64,000 nt of DNA, taken from BOG-908 sp963850605. Lineage in GTDB: Bacteria; Pseudomonadota; Alphaproteobacteria; Acetobacterales; Acetobacteraceae. The notes beneath the pieces were generated by a model. It did not search any database, was not told where the DNA came from, and saw only the letters and a program-made list of their open reading frames with translations. A program made the position numbers and the translations under genes. The stretch lies in contig CAWKLX010000005.1 of NCBI GenBank assembly GCA_963850605.1, positions 248,001 through 312,000 on the forward strand, in the 5' to 3' direction. Of the stretch, positions 52,231 through 62,714 are shown in pieces. Within the stretch, counting starts at the first letter, position 1, and each line of letters starts with the position of its first letter.

Positions 52231-53012
52231 CGAGAAAAAAACAGTTCGGTCAGCACGTAGTCGAATGCCAGAATGAGAATGCTGGCCGACACCACGGCCG
52301 ATGTCGTAGCCGCCCCAACTCCTTGCGCGCCGCCGCGGCTATTATAGCCGTGAAAACAGCCCATGAGTGCCACGATGGCTCCGAACACCGCCGCCTTGGC
52401 CAGACTAACGGAGACATCGGTAACGGTCAGAAAATCGACCGAGGCTGTAATATATGTATGCGCATCGAACCCGAGTTTCGCCACCGCGACCAAAAAGCCA
52501 CCGCCCACCCCCAGCACGTCGGCCACCAGCACCAACAGCGGCAGCGCCAGCAGGCCCGCCAGCAGGCGGGGTGCCACCAGGTATTTCATCGGATCGGTGG
52601 ACAGGGTGCGGAGCGCGTCGATCTGGTCCGTCACCCGCATGGTGCCCAGCTCGGCGGCCATGGCAGCACCCACACGCCCGGCCACCATCAGCCCGGCCAG
52701 CACCGGAGCCAGCTCGCGAACCACCGAGATGACCACGATGTTGGCCACAGCACTGGTCGCGCCATAGCGGGAAAAGCCGGTGTAGGATTGCAGCGCGATC
52801 ACCATGCCGGAGAAGACCGCTGTCATCGCCACCACGGGCAAGCTGAAATAGGCGAAGTCGATGAAATGGCGCCAGAACAGGCGCCCGTAGAAGGGAGGCC
52901 GCACCCAGTGGGATGCGCCTGCAATACCGAACAAGGCGACCTGGCCGGCACCGCCCAGCATGCCCAGGAACAGCCGGCCGGTGCTGCCGGAGATAGCCAG
53001 AAATGTGTTCAC
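52227..53012 (-). CDS. mlaE: MlaE-type ABC permease
   Basis: 261 residues with about five membrane helices. Family landmarks: FSLPVVAMTAVFSGMVIALQ, RELAPVLAGLMVAGRVGAAM, AAELGTMRVTDQIDALRTLS, and LGFDAHTYITASVDFLTVTD. Partner of MlaF in the inner-membrane complex. Its start is 10 bp after the alr stop, so alr, mlaE and mlaF probably form one transcript. Confidence 0.92.
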   Translation of the reverse strand: MNTFLAISGSTGRLFLGMLGGAGQVALFGIAGASHWVRPPFYGRLFWRHFIDFAYFSLPVVAMTAVFSGMVIALQSYTGFSRYGATSAVANIVVISVVRELAPVLAGLMVAGRVGAAMAAELGTMRVTDQIDALRTLSTDPMKYLVAPRLLAGLLALPLLVLVADVLGVGGGFLVAVAKLGFDAHTYITASVDFLTVTDVSVSLAKAAVFGAIVALMGCFHGYNSRGGAQGVGAATTSAVVSASILILAFDYVLTELFFSR

Positions 53013-53022
53013 GCGGGAGCGG

Positions 53023-54108
53023 TCACAGCGCTGCGTAAATCCGGCCGCGCCGTGGCTTCAGAGAGGTCAGAACCTCGTAGCCGTTGGTGCCTGCCCAGAC
53101 GGCTACCTCATCGGGCGGGATGGCGGGGCCGACCAGTTCCACCTCGCTGCCTTGCGACACACCTGGGTGGTCCGTCGCATCGAAGGTGGTCAGGTCCATG
53201 GACACACGCCCTATCAGCGGCAGGCGTCCGCCGTCAAAGCCGGCGCAGGCAGCGCCGGACATCGTGCGGTGGTAACCGTCTGCGTAGCCGGCCGACACGG
53301 TGGCCACGCGGGTTGGGCGGCGTGCCGTCCAAACACCATTGTAGCCGACCTGCTCACCGACGCCGATGTTGCGCACCTGTAGAACCCGCGCTGCCAGTCG
53401 CAGGGTCGGTCGCATCGGGTTCGGCGAGCCAGGTTGGGGATTGATGCCGTAGAGAGCCGCCCCGGGCCGGGCGAGGTCGGACGAAAACCGCTCGTCGAGG
53501 AAAATGCCCGACGAGTTGGCAAAACTCGATAACATGGGCGGCAGGCGCGCACGTGCTGCGTCCAGCCGCGCCGCCTGCGCAAGGTTACGCCCATCGCCGG
53601 CCAGCTCGGCATTGGCCAAGTGCGTCATGAGAAATCGAATGTCGAGCCAGTTGAGCAGCCCGATATTGGCCACCACCCAGTCAAGGCCCTCCCGCGACAA
53701 TCCGAGGCGATTCATCCCGGTATCGACGTGCAGCAAGGCCGGCAGGCGCCGCCCTCCGCTGCGGGCCAGCGTGGCCCATATCTCGATATCGGCAGCCGTG
53801 CCCAGAACCGGGATTAGATCATGGGCGGCATATACACCGGCCATGTCCGGGAACAGGCCATTGAGGATGGCAATAGCCGCGCCCCTGACATGCGGGCGAA
53901 GCGCTAACCCCTCTTCCGGGTAGGCGACAAAGAAGTGCTGCGCTCCCTCCCGCAGCAGCCGCGCGCCCACCCGGGCAGCGCCTAAGCCGTAGGCGTCGGC
54001 CTTGACCACAGCTGCCGTCGGACCCGCGTGCCGTTGGGCAAGGCTGCGCCAATTCGCGGCGATAGCGTCCAGATCGACCGTCAGCGTGGTCACGCGAGGG
54101 TCAGGCAA
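53023..54108 (-). CDS. alr: Alanine racemase
   Basis: 361 residues. Converts L- to D-alanine for peptidoglycan. The PLP lysine is in VVKADAYGLGA (about residue 35), and the phosphate-side residues in LLHVDTGMNRLGLS. The catalytic Tyr of the second subunit is in QVGYNGVWTA, with GYADGYHR and PLIGRVSMDLTTFD after it. GTG or ATG 54108 overlaps the end of the glutathione peroxidase gene by 8 bp, so translation is coupled. Confidence 0.95.
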   Translation of the reverse strand: MPDPRVTTLTVDLDAIAANWRSLAQRHAGPTAAVVKADAYGLGAARVGARLLREGAQHFFVAYPEEGLALRPHVRGAAIAILNGLFPDMAGVYAAHDLIPVLGTAADIEIWATLARSGGRRLPALLHVDTGMNRLGLSREGLDWVVANIGLLNWLDIRFLMTHLANAELAGDGRNLAQAARLDAARARLPPMLSSFANSSGIFLDERFSSDLARPGAALYGINPQPGSPNPMRPTLRLAARVLQVRNIGVGEQVGYNGVWTARRPTRVATVSAGYADGYHRTMSGAACAGFDGGRLPLIGRVSMDLTTFDATDHPGVSQGSEVELVGPAIPPDEVAVWAGTNGYEVLTSLKPRRGRIYAAL

Positions 54109-54589
54109 CCGCCTTGAGCGCCGCCTCTATCTTCGGGCCGATCGCCTCAGGGGACGTCATGGGCGGGAACCGGTCCAGCACCGCGCCGCTTCGAGAAATC
54201 AGGAATTTCGTAAAGTTCCACTTGATCGCGCCCACCAAAAACCCGGATTTCTGGTCCTTCAACCAGGTCCAAAGCGGGTGCGCACGGGCCCCGTTGACCT
54301 CTATCTTGGAGAACATCGGAAAGCTGACGTCGTATTTCGTGCTGCAGAAATTGGCGATCTCGGCTGCGTCGCCCGGCTCCTGGTGACCGAACTGGTCGCA
54401 CGGAAAGCCGAGCACGAAGAAACCCCATCTACCGTAGGTCTGCTGCAGCTTCTCCAGCCCGGCATATTGCGGCGTGAAACCGCATTTGCTGGCGGTGTTG
54501 ACGATCAGCATGACCTGGCCGCGAAAGTCAGACAGGTTTTTGTCCGCGCCATCCAGCGTGCGGGCGGAAAAATCGTAGATGTCAGCCAT
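54101..54589 (-). CDS. Glutathione peroxidase family (Cys type)
   Basis: 162 residues. Thiol peroxidase that reduces hydrogen or lipid peroxides. The catalytic Cys is in NTASKCGFTPQY (about residue 36), the partner Gln in FPCDQFGHQEPG, and Trp-Asn in IKWNFTKFLI. Bacterial members usually use thioredoxin as reductant. Start ATG 54589 follows GGAGAGG. Between BrkB and alr on the same strand. Confidence 0.93.
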   Translation of the reverse strand: MADIYDFSARTLDGADKNLSDFRGQVMLIVNTASKCGFTPQYAGLEKLQQTYGRWGFFVLGFPCDQFGHQEPGDAAEIANFCSTKYDVSFPMFSKIEVNGARAHPLWTWLKDQKSGFLVGAIKWNFTKFLISRSGAVLDRFPPMTSPEAIGPKIEAALKAVA

Positions 54590-54628
54590 CGGGCAGCCTC
54601 TCCAGGGTGCCGCCCTATACGATACGCG

Positions 54629-55720
54629 CTAGGCAGCCGCCACCTTGTTGGCGCGCACCGCCCCACGCGCACCGAGCGGCTTCTCCGGCCCGGCCGTGCT
54701 GTCGCGGGCGGTTTGGTGTTCCATCTCGGCGTTCAACTCGGCACCGATAAGAACGATGATGGTCGAAATCCAGATCCAGGTCATGAACCCGACCGCGGCG
54801 CCCAGGGAGCCATAGGTCTTGTTGTAGTTGCCAAAATTTGCGGCGTACCACGAGAAGGCCAGCGACCCCACCAGCCAGAACACGCTGGCAAACGCGCTGC
54901 CCCAACTGACCCAGCGCCACTTCGCCTTGGCACGGCTGGGGCCGTACCGATAGGTGAGCGCCAGGAACAGCATGATCCCCAGCAACAGCGCCGGCCAGCG
55001 ACCGAACGAGAGGAGAGCATCGCCGACGGCGCCGAGGCCCACATATTTCAGGATGGCCGGTACAATGACGACGGCGAACAGGGCGGCGATCACGAAGACC
55101 AGCGCCCCGACCGTGAACGCCAGCGACAGCCAGGTGCGATGGAAGAAACTCCGCGTCTCCTTCTCCTCATACACCGCGTTCAGGGCGTCGAACAACGATT
55201 TCACCCCGGCGTTGGCGCTCCACAGCGAGGTGAGAAGGCCCACGATAACGCCCAGGCCAAGCCCCTTCTTGGGTGCCGAGGTCAAGGCATGGATCTGGTC
55301 GCTGATGATCTGCACTCCGCCCCCCGGCAGTACGCCGGCCACCGCGTTGAGGTGCTTGCCGATATCGGCTGGGTCGGCGATCAGGCCATAGATCGAGATC
55401 AGCGCGGCCAGCGCCGGGAAAATGGCCAGCAGCGAGTAGTAGGTGACGCTGGCGGCCTCGGCCAGCACCCTGTCGTCGTTGATGCCGTTATAGACGCGCT
55501 TGGCAATCTGCTTCCATCCGCGGGCCGGGATCTCGCTGGGGCTGTCGGCACCGGCACCAGCGGCCAGAGCCCCCGGCGTAAAAAGGTCTGGGGTTCGGGC
55601 GGCATTGCCATCCTCGGATCCCGGCATCCGCCGCGCGAGGGCCTGCACGGCGGAGACACCTGCATCCACCACGAGCGTGACCATCAGCACGTCGATCGCC
55701 CGCCGCAACTTCGTCGCCAT
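54629..55720 (-). CDS. YihY/BrkB family inner-membrane protein
   Basis: 363 residues. Six or so helices with the family segments ASVTYYSLLAIFPALAALI, LWSANAGVKSLFDALNAVY, and the region FGNYNKTYGSLGAAVGFM with a conserved Gly-rich helix. It is a transporter-like family of unsettled function, once misnamed ribonuclease BN. The N-terminal 100 residues and the charged C-terminal tail are cytoplasmic. The gene ends 39 bp before the glutathione peroxidase start. Confidence 0.88.
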   Translation of the reverse strand: MATKLRRAIDVLMVTLVVDAGVSAVQALARRMPGSEDGNAARTPDLFTPGALAAGAGADSPSEIPARGWKQIAKRVYNGINDDRVLAEAASVTYYSLLAIFPALAALISIYGLIADPADIGKHLNAVAGVLPGGGVQIISDQIHALTSAPKKGLGLGVIVGLLTSLWSANAGVKSLFDALNAVYEEKETRSFFHRTWLSLAFTVGALVFVIAALFAVVIVPAILKYVGLGAVGDALLSFGRWPALLLGIMLFLALTYRYGPSRAKAKWRWVSWGSAFASVFWLVGSLAFSWYAANFGNYNKTYGSLGAAVGFMTWIWISTIIVLIGAELNAEMEHQTARDSTAGPEKPLGARGAVRANKVAAA

Positions 55721-55863
55721 GCCGCTTCGCCCCTACATACCGAACCTTGCTGCGCAACGTGCGCCGGCCGCGGAAAGTTTTTGCGGCGGGCGCTTGTGTC
55801 GGCCGTGGTCGGTCTGCCACTTGCCCGCTCGCGTGATCGGCGCGCCGAAACAGGAGACGAGTC

Positions 55864-56028
55864 ATGCTGCGATGGCTGGGCGCATTGCTGGTGCTGACCG
55901 TGATCACCGGCCTGCTGGCGTCGGGAGTCGTTGCGATCAAGCCGATCGGCATCGCCCGTACTCTGTTCACCGTGTTTTCGATCGCGCTGGCGTGCAGTTT
56001 GGTGGTTGGTATCCTGCGCTGGCGTTGA
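55864..56028 (+). CDS. Small membrane protein, DUF1328-like (54 aa)
   Basis: 54 residues with two hydrophobic helices: MLRWLGALLVLTVITGLLA and TLFTVFSIALACSLVVGIL, with an IKPIGIAR turn. The MLRW start and GIA-x-x-LF pattern resemble the DUF1328/UPF0391 family. ATG 55864 has a strong ribosome site (AGGAGACGAG). Divergent from BrkB. The function of the family is unknown. Confidence 0.75.
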   Translation: MLRWLGALLVLTVITGLLASGVVAIKPIGIARTLFTVFSIALACSLVVGILRWR

Positions 56029-56162
56029 GAGCCTGACCTGCACTCAGTTGTAATGCCAGTAGAAATATATTTACTACCGTAACGTTTTCCTGCAATTAAC
56101 GGTTGCGTGTCCAAAACGTCCTCTTTCGCCCTGGCGATGGAGTTCACGGAATGGCGCGCAGT

Positions 56163-59100
56163 TTCGTATGGCTGACTACCAGCGGTGGTGCATGGTCGCT
56201 CGCGTCCAACTGGGATGATGTTACGGACCATACCAGTCCGTCTCTGGTGGCACCCGGCGCGCAGGACAGCGTGTCCGTAACCGGCCTGTCTGGGGCGCAG
56301 CTGATGGCGATGACCGGCGGCGGCTTGGCCGGTTGGGCAGCGTTCGCCGGCAACACCGAACTTTGGGGTGCCTACACCTTCGGCACGCTGAGCTTGGGTG
56401 CTGCGGGTGGCGGGGGTCTGTTGCAGCTCGGCACGGGGGCATCGGTGTCGGCTACGTCGGCGACCCTGAGCTCCGGCAGCCTGCTCGCTGGTGGTCACAG
56501 CGCCCTGACGGTCGTGGGCACGCTGAGCCTCGGATCGGTCGGTGTGGCCGGCGCAGGCCTGACGGTTACGGGCGGCAGCGACGCCGATGTCCTGGCCCTG
56601 GTGCTGAACAATGCGGCCGACAGCATCTACGTGGATCCGAACTCCGTCGTCGAAGTGGGGGGGCTGGGCCTGGGTGCAGCCGGCGCGCTGACGGTCGATG
56701 CCGGCGCGACCTTGTCAGGCCAGGGCACCGCCAATGCATACGGCGCCGTCGTCAATTCCGGAACTTTGGCGGCGTCCGGAGGCACGCTTTCGGTGGGCGC
56801 GCTGAGCGGGACCGGCACCTTGCAGATCGGCCGTGGGGCGACATTGGCCCTGAACGGCGTGTGCGGCGCAGGCCAGACCATCGCCTTCGCCGGCCAGAAT
56901 GCCACGCTGGCGCTCAACGAGGAGGCGTATGCTCCATCCGGCACGCTGACCGGGTTCACGACAGGCGACGCGATCGATGTCCGCGGCAGCGCCATCTCCG
57001 CCGCCATCTACACGGCCACGGGCACCGGCACCGGCGTGCTGACCCTGTTCTATGGCGCGCAGGTCGCCGCTCAACTCGACCTAGCGGGCAGTTACGCCGG
57101 GCGCGCCTTCCTGACCTCGGGGGACGGGGCTGGTGGTACGCTGATCACGGTCGCCGCGCAGGGCGGGGGTGGGGGCAACGGGGGCGGCAATCCCAGCCCC
57201 GGCACGCCCACGCCGGACCAGTATGTCTGGACCGCGCCAGGGTCCGGCGCCTGGAGCCTGGCGACCAACTGGATGGACGTGACGACCGGTGCCAATCCCG
57301 CGGCTATTGCGCCGGGTGTGCACAACCTGGTCTCCATCACCGCCAGCCAGACGGAATTCTCCGTCATCAACGGTCCGGCCAATGCCGCCAGCTTATCATT
57401 GCTGGGCGAGGTCGGTCTGTCCGGCACATATCAGATCGGTTCCTTGGCCATCGGACAAGCCGCGGGCGCCATGTTTACGCCCGGCACGCTGGACGTGGTT
57501 CCGGGCGGGTCGGTTGCCGCGCATTCCGCTATCGTGGCCGATGGCGCCATTTCGGTGACTGGCAGCAACACCGTGCTGTCTGTGGCGGGCACGCTGTTGC
57601 TGGGCGGATCGGCGCTGCTGGGGCCTGGCTTGCCAACCGCTTCGCTCAGCGTCGCGTCCGGGGGACATGTGCAGGTCGCGGGCCTAGTGATGGGTGGCGG
57701 CTCGGGCGCTTACCTGACCACCGATCCGACAGCCTGGGTGGAGGTGGGCGGCGCTGGCGGGGCCACGCCGGGCGCGGTCACGATCGATCCGGGCTGCACG
57801 CTGTCGGGCAACGGACAGGTCAACCCGTTCGGCAACGTAGTCGACCAGGGCTGCATACTCGCCGCCGGGGGAACGCTGACCCTGGGCACGGTCTCGGGCG
57901 CAGGTTCCCTGGCCGTGGCGGCGGGTGCCACGCTGGAGCTGGAGGCGGCAACCTCGCTCGCCATTACCCTGTCTGGCTCGGCCGCGTCCGGGCTTTCGAC
58001 CCTGGCCATGGCGGGGGCACGCGCAGCCCCCAGCGGCACGATCAGCGGACTTGTCGTCGGTGACACGATCGATCTGGAAGGCAGCCCGCTGACGAGCGTG
58101 CAACTGGTCACGTCCAATTCCGGCGGTACACTGCTGCTGATCTATAACACGACGGTTGTCGCCCGCCTGAACCTCGCCGGCAATTTCTCCGGCGAGCGGT
58201 TTCTGCAGACTCCGGACGGCGCGGGTGGCACCGAGATCGTGCTGGTTCCGGCCGTGGGGGGCGGAGGCGGCGGAGGGCAGATGGGCACCGACCAGCTCGC
58301 CTGGGCGGCGCCGGTCAGCGGCAGTTGGAGCCGGGCAGCGAACTGGATGGATCTGACGACCGGTCAAGTGGCAACCCAGCCGCCTGGCGCGCGCACGCCG
58401 GCGCAAGTCGTGGGGCCTGTGGGCACCTCGTTTCAATCGATCACGGGGACGGGTACGGCCGCCAGCCTCGTCTTTACCGGCAACACAGATTTTTCCGGCA
58501 CTCTCAATATCGGCGTTTTGACCGTGGGTCAGTTGGGCGCCGGTGCGCAGCCAGCGATGTCAGGCACCCTCGCCGCGGCGCCTGGCGCGATCATCACCGC
58601 GGGGCAGGGCACGCTCGCCTGCGGCGTGTTGTCCACGCAGAGCAGCGGCACGCAGATCGACGTCGCTGGCACGCTGACCCTGGGCGGCGATCCTCAAAAT
58701 CTGGCCAGCGCGCTGCTTGAGGCGGTGGAGCATAGCTCCATCCAGCTTGGCGGCCTGTCGATGGGTGAAGGTCTCAGCAACGTAGTGGTGGTGGACGATA
58801 CGTCCTGGATCGAGATCGGCTCGGCCGGGGGCGCGGCTCTGGGGGTGCTGACGGTCGATCCGGGCGCGCTGGCAAGTGGCGCCGGGTACGTTGAACCTGG
58901 GCGCGGCGGTCATCGATAATGGGCTGATAGAAGCCGAAGGCGGCACTCTTCTCCTGGGCGCCGTGACCGGTGCCGGCACTCTGGCTGTGGGCACCGAGGC
59001 GAGCCTGGCCTTATCCGCGACCGACACATGCCCGATCGCGTTCGTCGGCGGCGGCGCCACCTTGGTCCTGCCAGGCTCGGCGGAGGTGCAGACGGGCGTC

Positions 59101-60340
59101 ATCTCCGGTTTCATGGCCGGGGACAGCATCGTCACGGGCTCTCCGGTCGATGGCGTGGCCTATGTGCAGGGCGGCGGCGGGGTCGGGACGCTGGTGTTGA
59201 CGGTGGGCGGCGTGGCGGCGGGCCAGCTCCTGCTGGCAGGCAGCTTCGCCGGCGACCTGTTCACCGTTACGCCGGACGGGACAGGGGCAGCCATCGTGCT
59301 GCAGCCGGAAGGCGTGGGCGGGCCGCCGCCGGGCACCATCACGCCGGACACATACCAGTGGACCGGTAACGGCGGGGATCAGGCCTGGGCGCAACCCGGC
59401 AACTGGACCGACATCTCGCAAGGGCCAGGACCAGCGGCGGTAGCCCCTGGGCAGCACGATCTGGTGTCCATCATGGGCGGTGCAGGCACGGCACTGATAG
59501 TGAGTGGACCCGCGGATGCGGCCAGCCTCGCCCTATCCGGAACCGTATCGCTCGCCGGCCTCTACGCGGTTGGTACGCTTGGGGTCGGCGCGGGCGGAGT
59601 GCTGGCAATCGCCGCCGGCAACGCGGTGTCGGCGGCATCCGCCCAGATCGATGGTGGCGTGGCGGTCGGCGGTGGCGCCCTGGCCGTGGGCGGCACGCTC
59701 ACCCTGGACGCGGCCGGTGCGCTGGTCGCCTCGGTGGGCGGTACCGCGTGGGCTGATGGGGTATTGCTTGGCGGGCCGGCGTGCCGGCTGGCTACCGATG
59801 GCCGCAGCTCGATCGAGATCGGCGGCAGCCTCGGCGCGGCTCCTGGCAGCATCTTGGTCGATGCGAACGGGGTCGTGCAGGGCGCGGGGGTCGTCGGCGC
59901 CGGTGGCCAGGTGGTCGACCAAGGGACGATCGCCGCGACCGGCACGCTGGTGCTGGGCGCGGTGTCCGGCAGCGGAACCTTGCTGGTGGAGGGCGGCGCG
60001 GATCTGGTGCTGACCGCCAGTGCCGCGCCGGGCCTGACCGCCGATTTTGCCGGCGGCGGCACGCTGACTTTGGCCAGCGCGCAAGCCAGCCCGGCAATCG
60101 AGGATTTCGGCACCGGCTCGGCGGTATTGCTGAGCTGGCTGCCCTACGCCGACGCCGGCATGTCGGCCAGCTATGCCGCCACGGGCCCCGGCACCGGGCT
60201 GCTGACAGTGGAGGCGGGCGGGCAGGTGCAGGCCCAGTTCACCTTGCTCGGCGACCAGACCGGCCGCGTGTTCACCGCAGTCGCCGCACCGGGCGGCGGC
60301 ACGGTGCTCGCGGCCGAGCCAGATCCATCAATCCCACCAG
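56163..60340 (+). repeat. Four tandem ~1.06-kb coding repeats
   Basis: Units start at 56163, 57222, 58296 and 59353, at the Trp-rich motif, with periods of 1059, 1074 and 1057 bp (the last includes the surplus base). Sequence identity between units is moderate, strongest at the W-...-NW-x-D opening and at the DPG-x-x-x-SG-x-G region, so the duplications are old. Confidence 0.8.
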
Positions 60341-60354
60341 GAGGAACAACCTTG
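60339..60354 (+). promoter_or_regulatory. Internal ribosome site at the junction to the RTX-like module
   Basis: AGGAGG (60339-60344), then 7 bases, then in-frame TTG (60352), giving a 471-residue product that starts exactly where the repeats end (LTTYVFSTGQ). It could allow separate synthesis of the module or be a relic of a gene fusion. Confidence 0.5.
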
Positions 60355-61855
60355 ACCACCTATGTCTTCAGCACCGGCCAGATTGCGCGCGGCGACCTGC
60401 TGGGTGAGATCGCTCAGGCGTTCCCCTATGTCTCGCAGGACGAGTTCGGGGCGCTGATCGGCGTCCAAGGCATCTATCTCGATTACGACACGGACGGCCT
60501 CGACCCGCCGCAAACCGTCTTCGGCGGCGCCGGCGAGCCGCCCGGCGTGAACGTCGAGGTTGTGGCCCCGCTGAACGGCGTAGTCGGCGGCGGCATCGGG
60601 CCTGGCGGGCTGGTTACCCTGACCGCCGGCTATAGCGCGCTGCTGCTGGAGGGCAATGAGAACATCTCGGCCACCGATAGCGGCCTCGGCCATGCGATGC
60701 TGGTCGGCAATTACGGCGCCGACCTGCTGTTCGCGGGTGGCGATGGCGATACGCTGGTGGGCGCGCCCGGTGCGAACACCACCTTCGCCGCTGCGCTGCA
60801 TCACCAGAATGGCACGATCAGTCTGCCGATCGACGTCTATGTCCATGGCGGCGGCAACGACCTGATCACCACCGGCAACGACAACGCGGCCATCACCACC
60901 AGCGGCGGACACAGCACCGTGTTCCTGGGCGCATCCAACAACGGTGTCGTGTTGAACGGCGCCGATACTGTCGTATGCGCGCCATATGGAAACGACACGA
61001 TCCGGGCGCAGGCACAGCCAGGCGTTGGCGGGGATGTGGTGTTCGGCCCCAACCAGGGGCTGCTCACCTTTGTCGGCGGCAGCACACCGAGCACGATCGT
61101 CGGTAGCGGCGGACAACTTGTTGTTCAAGGTGGGAGCGCAAATGGAAATTTGCTGTGGGTCGGCAGCAGCAACGCAAACTACACAGGCGGTGCAGGCTCC
61201 GCGCTGATCGTTGCCGGATCGGGTTTCACCAGCGTGCAGGGCGGCACTGGGCCAGTCACGGTTTTCGGCGGCACAGGCCAGGGCGTGTTCTCCGGCGCTG
61301 CCGGTTCGATCTTTGTCGTTGGGGAGGGGGCGACGACTGTCCAGGCCGGCGCCAGCAGCCTCGCCTATCTGGTGGGTTCGGCTGACGTATCCGCCACCGC
61401 CGGCAACGGGTCTGAAGTCTATGGCGGGGCCTCGACCGGGGACAATACCTTCCACGCCCTTGGCGGCGACGTAACCCTGTGGGGCGGCCCTGGAAACGAT
61501 CAGTTTTTTGCAGGCGCGGGCACGGACATACTGGTTTCGGGTGGAGGTCGTGACGTGTTCAACTTCACCGAGGGTTCGACATCGGGCACCGATGCGATCG
61601 TCGGGTTTGTCCCTGGCCAGAGCACCATCGCGTTGCACGGCTTCGGCACGCAGCTACCGACGCTGGCGACGGCCTGGGGTGACACGATCATCAACCTGCA
61701 AGGCGGCGTGCAGATCATTGTGGAGAACGTGACCAACCTGTCTGGCGCGAACTTCACGCTCACCTGAAACCGCGTCCGGCTAGCCAACCGTGTGCTTGAA
61801 CGGGCGCGCGTAAGCTGCCACGTCTGCGGCTCACACGCGCAGAGGCGTCCATACA

Positions 61856-62671
61856 ATGACACCCCAGGAACGCGACATCATCGGCCGGTTTATCGCCCGC
61901 GTCGGCGGCGCGCAGCAGGCCGGCGCCGGCAGCGTGCCCTCCACCCAGGTCGCGCTGCCGCCGATCGATCCGGAAGCGGACCGCTTTATCGGCGAGCAGT
62001 TCAACGCTAACCCGCAGGCGCGCTACCGCATCACCCAGATGGCCTTCGTGCAGGAGGCGGCGCTTGCCGAAGCGCAAAACCGGATCCAGCGCCTGGAGTA
62101 TCAATTGCAGCAGGCCCAACAGGCCGCGCAACAGGCCGGCCAACGATCGGGCGGGTTGTTCGGCGGCCTGTTCGGCGGTGGCCAGCGCTCGCCCGGCTAC
62201 CAGCCGCAATATGCACCGCCACCGCCGCAGCCCAGCTACCCGCCGGGCTACCAGCCCGGCATGTTCGGCGGCGGCGGCTCCGGCTTCATGGGATCGGCCC
62301 TGTCGACGGCCGCGGGCGTAGCCGGCGGCGTGCTGGCGGCCGACGCGCTGACGAGCATGTTCAGCGGTGGACATGGCGGGTTCGGCGGTGGTTTCGGCGG
62401 TGGCGGCTTTGGCGGTGGATACGGGGGCGGTGAAGTCGTCAACGAGACCACCGTGAACAACTACGGACCGCAGGATGGTGGCGCGGGTGGTGGTGCCGAC
62501 CCCTGGTCCGGCGCTGGCGGCACCCCGGATGCCCAGGGCGCGGATGCCTGGTCGGGCAGCGGCGGCGGCGATACGGGCGGTGGCTGGGGCGATAGCGGTG
62601 TCGCCGATACAGGCGGTGATAGCGGTGGCGGATGGGATGATTCCGGCGGCGGAGACGGCGGCGGATTCTGA
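61856..62671 (+). CDS. DUF2076 family protein (periplasmic-ligand-binding-like, Gly-rich tail)
   Basis: 271 residues. MTPQERDIIGRFIARV is the family opening. A short coiled coil follows (EAALAEAQNRIQRLEYQLQQ), then a Pro/Tyr linker, one short hydrophobic stretch (ALSTAAGVAGGVLAADALTS) and a long Gly/Trp/Asp-rich tail from about 180. No enzyme motif. DUF2076 proteins are common in proteobacteria and have no settled role. It follows the secreted repeat gene by 88 bp. Confidence 0.87.
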   Translation: MTPQERDIIGRFIARVGGAQQAGAGSVPSTQVALPPIDPEADRFIGEQFNANPQARYRITQMAFVQEAALAEAQNRIQRLEYQLQQAQQAAQQAGQRSGGLFGGLFGGGQRSPGYQPQYAPPPPQPSYPPGYQPGMFGGGGSGFMGSALSTAAGVAGGVLAADALTSMFSGGHGGFGGGFGGGGFGGGYGGGEVVNETTVNNYGPQDGGAGGGADPWSGAGGTPDAQGADAWSGSGGGDTGGGWGDSGVADTGGDSGGGWDDSGGGDGGGF

Positions 62672-62682
62672 CGGAGACGGCC

Positions 62683-62714
62683 GAACCGGCCTGCCCCTGG
62701 GTGCAGGCCGGTTC
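62683..62714 (+). promoter_or_regulatory. Perfect 12-bp hairpin covering the maf start codon
   Basis: GAACCGGCCTGC pairs exactly with GCAGGCCGGTTC around an 8-base loop (62695-62702). It begins 11 bases after the DUF2076 stop and holds the GTG start of maf at 62701. There is no T-run. It may end the upstream transcript or limit maf initiation. Confidence 0.55.

Larger units (their letters stand above)
56151..61767 (+). pseudogene. Large secreted repeat protein (RTX-like C terminus) with one frame break
   Basis: If read through one extra G in the run at 58899-58901 it would be about 1870 residues. Four tandem units of about 350 residues, each opening with a W-...-NW-x-D motif (GGAWSLASNWDDV, GAWSLATNWMDV, GSWSRAANWMDL, AWAQPGNWTDI), are built of beta-prone Gly/Ala/Thr strands such as VDAGATLSGQGTANAYG and are joined by Gly/Pro linkers. 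The C-terminal 470 residues have a different, RTX-like make-up (GNYGADLLFAGGDGDTLVGA, GGPGNDQFFAGAGTD) and end like type I secretion substrates (LQGGVQIIVENVTNLSGAN). No classic signal peptide. Start ATG 56151 follows GGAG. Likely an extracellular adhesin-like protein. The first frame ends at 58919. Confidence 0.72.

Noticed and set aside
54002..55897. 631-codon open frame on the plus strand
   Set aside because: It is antisense to alr, glutathione peroxidase and BrkB, all of which have complete family motifs. Its composition is Arg/Gln/Gly-rich.
56333..58063. 576-codon Arg/Gly-rich frame inside the repeat protein
   Set aside because: It is a frame-shifted shadow of the repeats; the other frame has the repeated motifs and a ribosome site.
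62350..62671. Gly-rich direct repeats as a CRISPR-like or satellite array
   Set aside because: They are codon-level low complexity (GGT/GGC) inside the DUF2076 reading frame, without regular spacers.
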